A DNA stretch of 36,238 nt, from positions 1 to 36,238 of the IMG/VR virus record IMGVR_UViG_3300032086_002567; one strand, given 5' to 3'. Source of the stretch: a virus. The position numbers and the translations under genes are program-made. The notes under the pieces are model-generated. The model saw nothing but the letters and a program-made list of their open reading frames with translations, had not been told where the DNA came from and searched no databases. Shown here in pieces: positions 5,296-12,269 of this stretch (position 1 is the stretch's first letter; each line of letters begins with the position of its first letter).

Positions 5296-5945
5296 TGTTT
5301 GTTATCCTCAAAACCATTTGACTCTGCTGGCGAATACTTAATGATCTTTCGCAAAATAGGCTTCCACACCTTCCACCATTCTAAAGCGCCTTCATCCATT
5401 CCTGATATTTTAGTATCACTGAACTTCCACCAATCTAAGATACTATGCTGCTCACAACCTATTTGTAAAACCTTATCCGTATAAGCTATATCGTAAGTAT
5501 CACAATGGATTGTTTTTATTGTTTTATTGTTACCACGGCAAGACCAATATACAGCGTAACGAAGGTTAGCGTAACTAAGGTCAGCGGAACTAAGGTCAGC
5601 GTAACGAAGGTTAGCGTAACTAAGGTTAGCGGAACGAAGGTCAGCGGAACGAAGGTCAGCGGAACTAAGGTCAGCGTAACGAAGGTTAGCGTAACTAAGG
5701 TCAGCGGAACTAAGGTCAGCGGAACTAAGGTCAGCGTAACGAAGGTTAGCGTAACTAAGGTCAGCGTAACTAAGGTCAGCGTAACGAAGGTTAGCGTAAC
5801 TAAGGTCAGCGGAACTAAGGTCAGCGGAACGAAGGTTAGCGGAACGAAGGTTAGCGGAACGAAGGTCAGCCCTTTCTCCTTCTTGCGATCCATTCAGCCA
5901 TAAATCATGTTTTCTTAATATTTCTTGTAATTTTTCATTATCCAT
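5292..5945 (-). CDS. Pentapeptide-repeat protein (217 aa)
   Basis: The N-terminus MDNEKLQEILRKHDLWLNG leads into 21 consecutive A(D/N)LxX units, residues about 25-130, which fold as a right-handed quadrilateral beta-helix. The C-terminal 85 residues form a separate domain (CRGNNKTIKTIHCDTYDIAY and SILDWWKFSDT). Family knowledge: Qnr and MfpA pentapeptide proteins mimic DNA and bind gyrase, but many phage members with this LWLNG start are of unknown role. The 15-base units are so alike that array length has probably changed by slippage or recombination. Confidence 0.85.
   Translation of the reverse strand: MDNEKLQEILRKHDLWLNGSQEGERADLRSANLRSANLRSADLSSADLSYANLRYADLSYADLSYANLRYADLSSADLSSADLSYANLRYADLSSADLRSADLRSANLSYANLRYADLSSADLSYANLRYAVYWSCRGNNKTIKTIHCDTYDIAYTDKVLQIGCEQHSILDWWKFSDTKISGMDEGALEWWKVWKPILRKIIKYSPAESNGFEDNKQ
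5553..5870. repeat. 15-bp tandem repeat array encoding the pentapeptides
   Basis: About 21 tandem 15-base units of the type AAGGTCAGCGTAACT, differing mainly at a few positions (TCAG/TTAG, GTAAC/GGAAC, TAAGG/GAAGG). The period matches five codons and keeps the reading frame, so gains and losses change only repeat number. Confidence 0.9.
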
Positions 5946-6170
5946 CTACTTATCCTCACATTCAATTACTATTCGATTAGGCCGTTTCCCCTTGTGTGGG
6001 ATGTCTTGACCATGCTCGATACTGGCTGATTTAACTTGCTGGTCGAATTCGCTTTGGCATGTAGGCTGGCGACCTTTCTTGAAATTTTGCCTCTGCTCCC
6101 ATATCGCACCAAAGATAAAGCTAAGAGCAGCCGTAAAGACAATTATCACAACTAAAATAGCATCTTTCAT
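5946..6170 (-). CDS. Membrane-anchored small protein (74 aa)
   Basis: One N-terminal transmembrane helix (residues 3-23, DAILVVIIVFTAALSFIFGA) is followed by a polar, basic tail of about 50 residues (EQRQNFKKGRQ...KGKRPNRIVIECEDK). Topology and size resemble small phage inner-membrane anchors. The single cysteine pattern is not a lipobox. No family recognised. Confidence 0.6.
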   Translation of the reverse strand: MKDAILVVIIVFTAALSFIFGAIWEQRQNFKKGRQPTCQSEFDQQVKSASIEHGQDIPHKGKRPNRIVIECEDK

Positions 6171-6352
6171 AATTCCTCCTTAAAATACTCTATCATGGCA
6201 TCAGCAAGCTCGAAATCGGCCTCTGATGGCGTTTTCTCTTCTAAATCGATAACTTCTACATCTTTCTCTATATCGTGCTTCTTAGGCTTGTTATAGCTCT
6301 TTACGAGCGATTCAAGTCTAAATTTCAAAGAGCTTCCCCTTAAGAATTTCAT
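6167..6352 (-). CDS. Small hypothetical protein (61 aa)
   Basis: A basic N-terminal half (MKFLRGSSLKFRLESLVKSY) and a strongly acidic C-terminal half (DVEVIDLEEKTPSEADFELA). It overlaps the preceding gene by 35 bases and the following gene by four. Charge asymmetry suggests a flexible binding protein. No family recognised; the long overlap with the preceding frame makes the exact start uncertain. Confidence 0.5.
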   Translation of the reverse strand: MKFLRGSSLKFRLESLVKSYNKPKKHDIEKDVEVIDLEEKTPSEADFELADAMIEYFKEEL

Positions 6353-6539
6353 CGTTTAGATTGTTTACTCCAACTTGAGGCTTATGGATAGCTTCAAACT
6401 TATCCACAGCGGTCTCAATAGTTGATTCATCTTTACGCATTTTTACAATTAGCTTATTGAACTCATTGACTACTGTAGGCGGTACTTGGCCTTGTAGGTG
6501 TTTAGCGACCAAGGTGCTTAGTTCGGTTGACTGTCTCAT
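6318..6539 (-). CDS. Small helical hypothetical protein (73 aa)
   Basis: Starts MRQSTELSTLVAKHLQGQVPP, with its ATG overlapping the stop of the preceding gene. The next 40 residues are helical and amphipathic (VVNEFNKLIVKMRKDESTI). Soluble, no motif recognised. The stop/start overlap and the uninterrupted frame support it. Confidence 0.55.
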   Translation of the reverse strand: MRQSTELSTLVAKHLQGQVPPTVVNEFNKLIVKMRKDESTIETAVDKFEAIHKPQVGVNNLNDEILKGKLFEI

Positions 6540-6985
6540 TTTTCTAGCTCCTTATTGTGTTTAATTAAATCGCCTAACTTCCAATAGTTGGCGTTATGAT
6601 TCTGTTTGGTTATTTTCACCTTTCCATCTAAATCTCTGATTTTATAAGGCGCTGGAATTAGGTGTTTTTTAGTGTATTCAGTCACAACCCAATCACTAGA
6701 GCACTCTAAAACTCTGACCATATCTTTAGTGGTTAGGATGGTATCTTCACCTCTAAAGCGCCACATGGGCAGGTTTAATACTGGCTTGGTGCGTTTTTTG
6801 TAGGCTCTGGATTTTTCAATATCATTCCTGAAATTAGCCTCTTTTTTATCAGCGTCGTAAATTTCGTTACCCTTCGCTAGCCACGCATCTACATCAGCTT
6901 GAAGCTTTGCGCTTTCTTCAATCTTTGGCGCTGCGATCGGAACTCTGTTTTTACAATGCTGGATTCTACTTTGAATAGTTCTCAT
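6536..6985 (-). CDS. Possible MerR/excisionase-type DNA-binding protein (149 aa)
   Basis: The preferred start (MRTIQSRIQHCK) overlaps the stop of a 33-residue membrane protein; the longer frame from 7036 simply covers that gene. Residues about 90-145 read ILTTKDMVRVLECSSDWVV, then KKHLIPAPYKI and YWKLGDLIKH, which resembles the helix-turn-helix plus wing of MerR/AlpA-type domains: a helix pair choosing a site, a short beta hairpin, then a helix starting at the W-K-L-G-D turn. The N-terminal half is basic and helical. Regulation of early genes is a reasonable guess. Confidence 0.5.
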   Translation of the reverse strand: MRTIQSRIQHCKNRVPIAAPKIEESAKLQADVDAWLAKGNEIYDADKKEANFRNDIEKSRAYKKRTKPVLNLPMWRFRGEDTILTTKDMVRVLECSSDWVVTEYTKKHLIPAPYKIRDLDGKVKITKQNHNANYWKLGDLIKHNKELEK

Positions 6986-7083
6986 GCTAATAAACTCCAT
7001 CCAATTAAAGTTAAACCCGCAATAATTAAACACCATGTTACTAATTTAATTACTGCTAACCCTTCGTCGTAATCGTTATTCAT
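6982..7083 (-). CDS. Tiny single-helix membrane protein (33 aa)
   Basis: Reads MNNDYDEGLAVIKL and then one transmembrane helix (VTWCLIIAGLTLIGWSLLA). A GAGGCGGA ribosome site precedes the ATG, which overlaps the stop of the DNA-binding gene upstream (TAATG), and the stop overlaps the next ATG (ATGA). This double coupling makes a real gene likely despite its length. It belongs with the 31- and 43-residue membrane proteins in the other early operon. Confidence 0.65.
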   Translation of the reverse strand: MNNDYDEGLAVIKLVTWCLIIAGLTLIGWSLLA

Positions 7084-7277
7084 TATTTCCGCCTCATTTG
7101 ATAGATTGCTATTAGTTTGTCAATAGTTCGTCCTACTGCTTGATCCTGCCCTTCCAGCCACTCTTTAGACGCTCTGCTAACTGTTGGTCTTATTTGAACT
7201 CTGCGCTCAATATCGCTCAATGGAGGCCGCCCTACTTGACCTTTAGTTTTTGGCGCTTTCTTGTCTATCCAGTTCAT
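7083..7277 (-). CDS. Ribbon-helix-helix-like DNA-binding protein (64 aa)
   Basis: A Lys-rich N-terminal arm (MNWIDKKAPKTKGQVGRPPL) with a GRPP AT-hook-like motif, a strand VQIRPTVS and two helices (ASKEWLEGQDQAVGRTIDKL, then IAIYQ) fit the Arc/CopG ribbon-helix-helix fold. It is the first gene after the strong early promoter at 7309-7337, a usual position for an early regulator that controls its own operon. A GGAG ribosome site precedes it. DNA binding is inferred from fold-like features. Confidence 0.6.
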   Translation of the reverse strand: MNWIDKKAPKTKGQVGRPPLSDIERRVQIRPTVSRASKEWLEGQDQAVGRTIDKLIAIYQMRRK

Positions 7278-7308
7278 TTTGTCTCCTATTGATTATGTAG
7301 TGCATATT

Positions 7309-7337
7309 ATAATAGGCAAAATAATACCCGCTGTCAA
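7309..7337 (-). promoter_or_regulatory. Strong early promoter
   Basis: On the minus strand a perfect TTGACA (7332-7337), a 17-base spacer and TATTAT (7309-7314; an overlapping TATAAT lies at 7306-7311). It should be the principal host-sigma70 promoter of the early block. The -35 box lies at the foot of the terminator-like hairpin 7326-7355. Confidence 0.8.
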
Positions 7338-7355
7338 ATTTAATTTCGAGCGGGT
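7326..7355 (-). terminator. Terminator-like hairpin at the end of the late operon
   Basis: Perfect 7-bp arms ACCCGCT/AGCGGGT (7326-7332 and 7349-7355) enclose a 16-base AT-rich loop just after the tailspike stop. On the minus strand the stem is followed by ATTATTTT, a modest U-tract. It coincides with the early promoter, so late transcripts would end where early ones begin. Confidence 0.55.
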
Positions 7356-7360
7356 TTAGA

Positions 7361-9211
7361 TTATGAGATTAAGCCTTTCTCTTGCATGTCTGCGATAAGA
7401 GTGCCAACAACATCAGCAAGCTCTGTTAATGCTACCGTGTCAGCATCAAACGCTCTGTCAGTTGTAACATTGGTTGGCGTATAGGTTCTTGTTGCAGACT
7501 CGGCGGCAGAATCAAGCAAATTGTTAAATGCTGCAAAAACTGTGCTGGAGCTAGCAACACCAGAAAAATCAGTAGTGTTATCATAACAAGTGTTATTCAT
7601 TAGTACGGTATTTGTTGGCGTTCCTGTTATATTTATTCCTGTCGCCTGCGTGTACGCTGCCGATGGCGTGGAGTCGTTGTAACAAAAATTGGCGCTAATC
7701 GTGCAGCGCGCTGGGCCGCTAATCTCTATACCTGAGTTTTGATTGCTCTTACAGTGGTTTGCTATAATATCTATAAATCTTCCCGTGGAAACCTCTATGC
7801 CGTTGTCGTCGTTGTCATAACACATATTATCAGAAATTTTACAGTGCCTGCTAACTGTTGCGCCAGTAAATTTAATCCCTGACCCTACCGAGTTAAAAAC
7901 AACATTATCTGCCACATTGCAGAAATAAGATTCCGATATCCATATACCAGAATGTTGAGTTGTATCAACTGGAGCGTTTGTCCCGCCTCCGGTGTTGCTA
8001 ATGGTATTCCCAGACACCACGCAATACTCGCTCTCATCTTCTAGATGGATCCCTTGGTATCCGCAATTATCTATAACGTTTCCAGATACTACAATATGCT
8101 TACCACCAGCAATGCCGACGCCAAACCCTGAGCTTGCCGAACCTGCATCATAATTTCTTATCACGTTATCTGTTATGTTTATATAGGGAAATGAACCCGT
8201 TGGTAGGTTTATTTCTATAGCATCACGGTTAGCTGTAAGGTTATTACCGTCAAAGGTGTTGTTCGCTATAATCATTCGCTCACCAGCTGCTGAAGAGTTC
8301 ACGAGAACACCATAAGCACCGCCAAAGAAGTCGTTATCTATTATTTTTATTCTTTTTCCTGTCGAATTATAGCTAATAGCTTGAACGTGGCCCTTGAAGT
8401 TATTCCCTTTGATAACAACATTCTCTCCCCCACTATCGCTAATGGCGAGACTATTAACAACGTCATCTAGATCAAACTCCAGCCCTGATATCTCGACATT
8501 ATCGCCAGATGAAGATAGAGCTATAGTAGCAGCGCCAAATAATTTAATAACGGGGTAGCCCTTACCTGTGACTTTTAGATTATCGGAGGTCGAAGCGTTA
8601 TTTATCTCGTATGTTCCCGTGTCGAAAATAACAGGGACTCCTAGTGTTTTTGCCTGGTTGAAAATTGCAGTGTTATCGCTTCCAGCCAAGCCCGTTGATC
8701 CAAGTTGCCTCATATTAATCTCTGAGCCGATTCTCAATACAAAGCACTTGGTGGCATCAACTGTTGATACGATAATATTGTAGCCGTTAGGTAGGTCTAC
8801 GTTTGCAGTAGTGCCAACTGTTACGCAATCATAAGTTCCGCCGCCGCCGTTACCGGTTGAGAATTCTTTAGTTTTTATTCCTTTTTCGCCAACCTTGATG
8901 TGCTTGCTTGCTGCCATGTCGGCAGTAGTTGACGGATTAAGTCTTGATCCGTCATCAATTAAAACAGATTCAGTTCTAGTTCCGCTGGTTATTGTGTAAT
9001 AGCCAGGCAAGACATAAAACTCCAAGACCCCATTTGAATCTGTCGCTGCTCCAGGTTGTGAAATTGGCGAAACCCCTGCCGAATCAGAGTAGATAGTTGC
9101 ATAAGTAGCGTCAAACTCCGATCTAACTGCAACTGCTTGAGATGCTACGATATTATCCCCGCCTGAATCGGTATCGATTAAGGCTGTAAATGAATAGTTA
9201 ACTAATGGCAT
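7361..9211 (-). CDS. Tailspike / receptor-binding protein with parallel beta-helix (616 aa)
   Basis: Residues 1-100 form a beta-rich head attachment region (VLEFYVLPGYYTI). KVGEKGIKTKEF and GNGGGGTYD begin the tailspike body. Residues about 170-540 contain repeated short strands with NN/GN turns (VISGNVIDNCGYQGI, VVSGNTISNTGG, KISDNMCYDNDDNGI), the pattern of right-handed parallel beta-helix (PbH1/pectate-lyase-like) domains. The C-terminal TYTPTNVTTDRAFDADT followed by LADVVGTLIADMQEKGLI is a tail piece seen at the end of many phage receptor proteins. It probably binds or cuts surface polysaccharide; catalytic residues cannot be assigned. Last gene of the late operon. Confidence 0.85.
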   Translation of the reverse strand: MPLVNYSFTALIDTDSGGDNIVASQAVAVRSEFDATYATIYSDSAGVSPISQPGAATDSNGVLEFYVLPGYYTITSGTRTESVLIDDGSRLNPSTTADMAASKHIKVGEKGIKTKEFSTGNGGGGTYDCVTVGTTANVDLPNGYNIIVSTVDATKCFVLRIGSEINMRQLGSTGLAGSDNTAIFNQAKTLGVPVIFDTGTYEINNASTSDNLKVTGKGYPVIKLFGAATIALSSSGDNVEISGLEFDLDDVVNSLAISDSGGENVVIKGNNFKGHVQAISYNSTGKRIKIIDNDFFGGAYGVLVNSSAAGERMIIANNTFDGNNLTANRDAIEINLPTGSFPYINITDNVIRNYDAGSASSGFGVGIAGGKHIVVSGNVIDNCGYQGIHLEDESEYCVVSGNTISNTGGGTNAPVDTTQHSGIWISESYFCNVADNVVFNSVGSGIKFTGATVSRHCKISDNMCYDNDDNGIEVSTGRFIDIIANHCKSNQNSGIEISGPARCTISANFCYNDSTPSAAYTQATGINITGTPTNTVLMNNTCYDNTTDFSGVASSSTVFAAFNNLLDSAAESATRTYTPTNVTTDRAFDADTVALTELADVVGTLIADMQEKGLIS

Positions 9212-11502
9212 TATATAACCGCCCCTTTCAATTGTTCTGAATTATTACCTGACACTATTGTAACAGTGTTACCGTTTGTTTGTATTGCAGCACCTGCCGC
9301 GCCGCCTGTTGCCGCACCGACATCACCACCTGCAACACCTAAAGACCCGCCGTTATCGCCTGCCGCTGCAATATTGCCAGCATCACCTGGGGAGCCATTA
9401 AAGGTCGTGCCTGTGCCGCCTGCGCCACCTGCGCCGCCAACTTGACCTTGACCACCACCGCCGCCTTTTCCGCCAATAGCAAACCAGCTTGGCGATTCAT
9501 TAACACATGCGCCCAAATTTCCAGCGCCTCCACCACCACCAGCAGCAATTAATCCGAAGCCATTTTCTATAATGGTGTCAGTAGTTAAATTCATAGCGTC
9601 GCCGCCAGCGCTACCGTTACCTGGAGTTCCAACCGAACAAGTTGCATCATCTGGATTTGTGTTTGCGCCTGTGCCGCCTGCGCCGCCAACGCCAACAATC
9701 CGACCCAAGACGTACAATTTAAGCGTTGCTCCAGCAAACAACGAACCCTCATCAAATGCAAACTCGCTAACTGTTGACGCCCCTAAAGTTACACCTGAAT
9801 TAATTACAACTACATACTCTCTAGCTTCTGTTGTTGTTAATTCATCAGTTAGTAAGTAGTCGGTCTTATCTTCTGTTATATATAGATCAGCTTCCGGAGG
9901 TGTTGCCGCGATATAAGAAAGGCCGGTAATTGACCAGTGGCCATCTTTATTACTTTCTTTTACTTCAATGCACTGGCAGGTGGTTTCAACATTATTGAGC
10001 CCGCCATCGACAATTTTAGCCGTGTTTATACCAAATATTGAACCAAGCCACATATTGCCGCCCGTTATTGTTCCGATATACCTTTGGTCAATGTCAAATT
10101 TAACGGTTAACGGTATTTGCGAAAATCTATTAATATTCCTTTGAGCATAAGAAGTAGCTAGCTGATTATCTTCTAACGTGTTTTCCAACCAGTTACATTT
10201 AAAGGCTTTCGGCTCTGATACGTTGTTAATATCAGCAGCGACCTCGACAACTCCATCAATCACCTGAAAGCGCTTGGTGTAATTTTTTTCTTCGTCTCCC
10301 TCGGTTGCGTTTGACTTATCCCAAAATATCGTTTGTCTCGTTATTTGCTCCTTGTAGTTTCTAGACACTTTAATAGTGTCCATCATTAAATGCTCATCTT
10401 CGTTGAATGTGATAATGGGAGTTGAAAAGTCGGGTACGGAAACAATCACAATTTCATTTGCTACGATGTCAACATACATTGAAAGGCCAGCAACCATGAT
10501 CAGCTCGTTAAATACTTTTTTGACGTCTTCTGGCTTATACAGTAATCGCGTCAAATTGTAATTAGCTAAATCTCCAGCCTTTAAAGCCGCCCAATCAACT
10601 GTTGGTATATAAGATGCTGGTATGTTGGTGTGGTCATTTATTAAAGTTGTAAAAATATCAATAATGTTTTCATCATCAAAATAGATAGCTTTTTGTATTG
10701 TTTCGCCACTTTTATGCTCAACCGCCTCAGTCCCTAAAACACCCCTAACAACCGTCAATGTTGTTGAAGTTGCCACCGTGTAACTCATAGCCTCCTTTTC
10801 TATGACGATATAGCCTGTGGCCGATACAGCCCCATATTCGTCGGTGACGGTGGTCGAAAATGTTACAGTGGTGACGCCAGCCGTTATATCTCCATTTAGC
10901 TCGCCTCGACTAACTTCTGGAATTTTAGATTTAGATCCCTCTATTAGAATTAACTCATCAACCATATTAATAGATACATTGTCGTTATTGTCTGGAAGCG
11001 TGATTGAATCAATTAAATAGCTCTCTATTTGACAGTTGGCCTCATCATAATTAAACGGGTCGTAACCTCTAATCACTCTAGCCCTGCGGTTTTTTTCATG
11101 GTTTCTTGCGAGAAGCTTCAAAAAATGGCTTCCTGTCACCCTTCTATCATCATAGGGTGATGGTAATTCGTAAGAGTCATTAGAGATAAAGTCTTTAATC
11201 GTTGCCTTTGCTGTCGCCCTAAATCCGATTGATTTGCCTGGGTCTATTTTTGGCGGTGAAGATGATAGCTTTACCAGGTTTGGAAAATGATCAACACCGA
11301 ATAATTGCTGGTCAGAGTATCGATAAGTCCTAAAATCAGCCCCTGTATAAGCCCTAGCGTCGTCGGTTGTTTTTGGCGTCCCGTAGCTATCAGCTTGCAA
11401 CGCAAATTCAGCATCCAATGCTGGGTCGTTTTTATCTAAAATAATCTCCAGGGCGGTAAAAGCAACCCGTTTAGCTTCCGCTTTTTTAATATCAAAGGTC
11501 AT
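9211..11502 (-). CDS. Tail tip / hub protein with glycine-rich C-terminal domain (763 aa)
   Basis: The N-terminal 550 residues look like a siphophage tail tip or hub protein (FTALEIILDKNDPA, FRTYRYSDQQLFGVDHFP). Residues about 600-740 are extremely glycine-rich (GVGGAGGTGANTN, AAGGGGGAGNLGA, GGKGGGGGQGQVGGAGG). Such stretches in phage adhesins, for example T-even gp38, pack as polyglycine type II helices with variable loops for receptor binding. The gene stops one base into the tailspike start. Tail position and length fit a central tip protein; the exact homologue is not identified. Confidence 0.75.
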   Translation of the reverse strand: MTFDIKKAEAKRVAFTALEIILDKNDPALDAEFALQADSYGTPKTTDDARAYTGADFRTYRYSDQQLFGVDHFPNLVKLSSSPPKIDPGKSIGFRATAKATIKDFISNDSYELPSPYDDRRVTGSHFLKLLARNHEKNRRARVIRGYDPFNYDEANCQIESYLIDSITLPDNNDNVSINMVDELILIEGSKSKIPEVSRGELNGDITAGVTTVTFSTTVTDEYGAVSATGYIVIEKEAMSYTVATSTTLTVVRGVLGTEAVEHKSGETIQKAIYFDDENIIDIFTTLINDHTNIPASYIPTVDWAALKAGDLANYNLTRLLYKPEDVKKVFNELIMVAGLSMYVDIVANEIVIVSVPDFSTPIITFNEDEHLMMDTIKVSRNYKEQITRQTIFWDKSNATEGDEEKNYTKRFQVIDGVVEVAADINNVSEPKAFKCNWLENTLEDNQLATSYAQRNINRFSQIPLTVKFDIDQRYIGTITGGNMWLGSIFGINTAKIVDGGLNNVETTCQCIEVKESNKDGHWSITGLSYIAATPPEADLYITEDKTDYLLTDELTTTEAREYVVVINSGVTLGASTVSEFAFDEGSLFAGATLKLYVLGRIVGVGGAGGTGANTNPDDATCSVGTPGNGSAGGDAMNLTTDTIIENGFGLIAAGGGGGAGNLGACVNESPSWFAIGGKGGGGGQGQVGGAGGAGGTGTTFNGSPGDAGNIAAAGDNGGSLGVAGGDVGAATGGAAGAAIQTNGNTVTIVSGNNSEQLKGAVI

Positions 11503-12269
11503 GCAACACCGTCGATAGTCATATTGATAGAGCTGAATAGGGATGATTCATAAGTCGGATCGCTGGCTGACCAATTTCCAAACACTGCTTGCGTTGCGTT
11601 GTTTTTATCCCATAAGAAGAAAACCGGAACCCCTTCCGCATTATCAATAAATGTTTTATAGTCAGCCTGCATAAAAGTGGTGGAAACATAGTTAATTTTA
11701 AATCGTTCTGTTTTTCCTACGGTCCTAATGGTCGAACCGGCAAACTGATTACCTTGAGTCCTTCCGGTTGTGATTTGATTATTAGATGACCATCTGGCCG
11801 GTTTATAGCCAACCGACACATTGCGAGGGAAGACCAAGCTTTCACCAAAATAAACCTCACCAACCTCTAAAGATGTATTCGCACAACTGAATTCAAATTC
11901 TATAGTCGTATAGGTCTGCTTTGTAAATATAAACATGACAGGTTGATTATCTTTCATCCCGCTAGCAGACCCTAGCGTATTGCCGCCAGAATCTTTCACA
12001 GTTATAGTGCAACCTGCTGTTTGCCAGTTTACACCCGCCAAAGCTGCATAATCAGTATTAGTGAACACTCCATCAAACTGTAGAGTGGGCGCTGTATTAG
12101 CTGGCCGCCATTTGTTGGTGGTCATGCCGTCATAAGTATATAAAGCATTAGCTGTATCATGCGATGCTGTCACAGTGGATGCGCTAGAGGCTTGAGTTGA
12201 ATAGGCCAACCTAGGGCTTTTTGATAAAGCTGGGTCAACTGCTGAATTGACTACAAAAACGCTACTCAT
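11499..12269 (-). CDS. Minor tail protein, distal-tail-like (256 aa)
   Basis: Beta-rich protein directly downstream of the tape measure, starting MSSVFVVNSAVDPALS. It contains a jelly-roll-like segment (WRPANTAPTLQFDG through TIEFEFSCANTSLEVGEVYF) and a C-terminal half (RTVGKTERFKINYV, FFLWDKNNATQAVFG) that resembles proteins linking the tail tube to the tip. Gene order, tape measure then this then tip, supports a distal-tail role. It overlaps both neighbours by a few bases. Confidence 0.7.
   Translation of the reverse strand: MSSVFVVNSAVDPALSKSPRLAYSTQASSASTVTASHDTANALYTYDGMTTNKWRPANTAPTLQFDGVFTNTDYAALAGVNWQTAGCTITVKDSGGNTLGSASGMKDNQPVMFIFTKQTYTTIEFEFSCANTSLEVGEVYFGESLVFPRNVSVGYKPARWSSNNQITTGRTQGNQFAGSTIRTVGKTERFKINYVSTTFMQADYKTFIDNAEGVPVFFLWDKNNATQAVFGNWSASDPTYESSLFSSINMTIDGVA

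Noticed and set aside
5553-5870. CRISPR-like array
   Set aside because: The repeats are contiguous 15-base coding units without spacers.
5505-5903. Plus-strand frame of VTKVSGTK repeats and a minus-strand LTFVPLTL repeat frame
   Set aside because: Both are frame shadows of the 15-bp pentapeptide array; neither has a ribosome site or meaningful composition.
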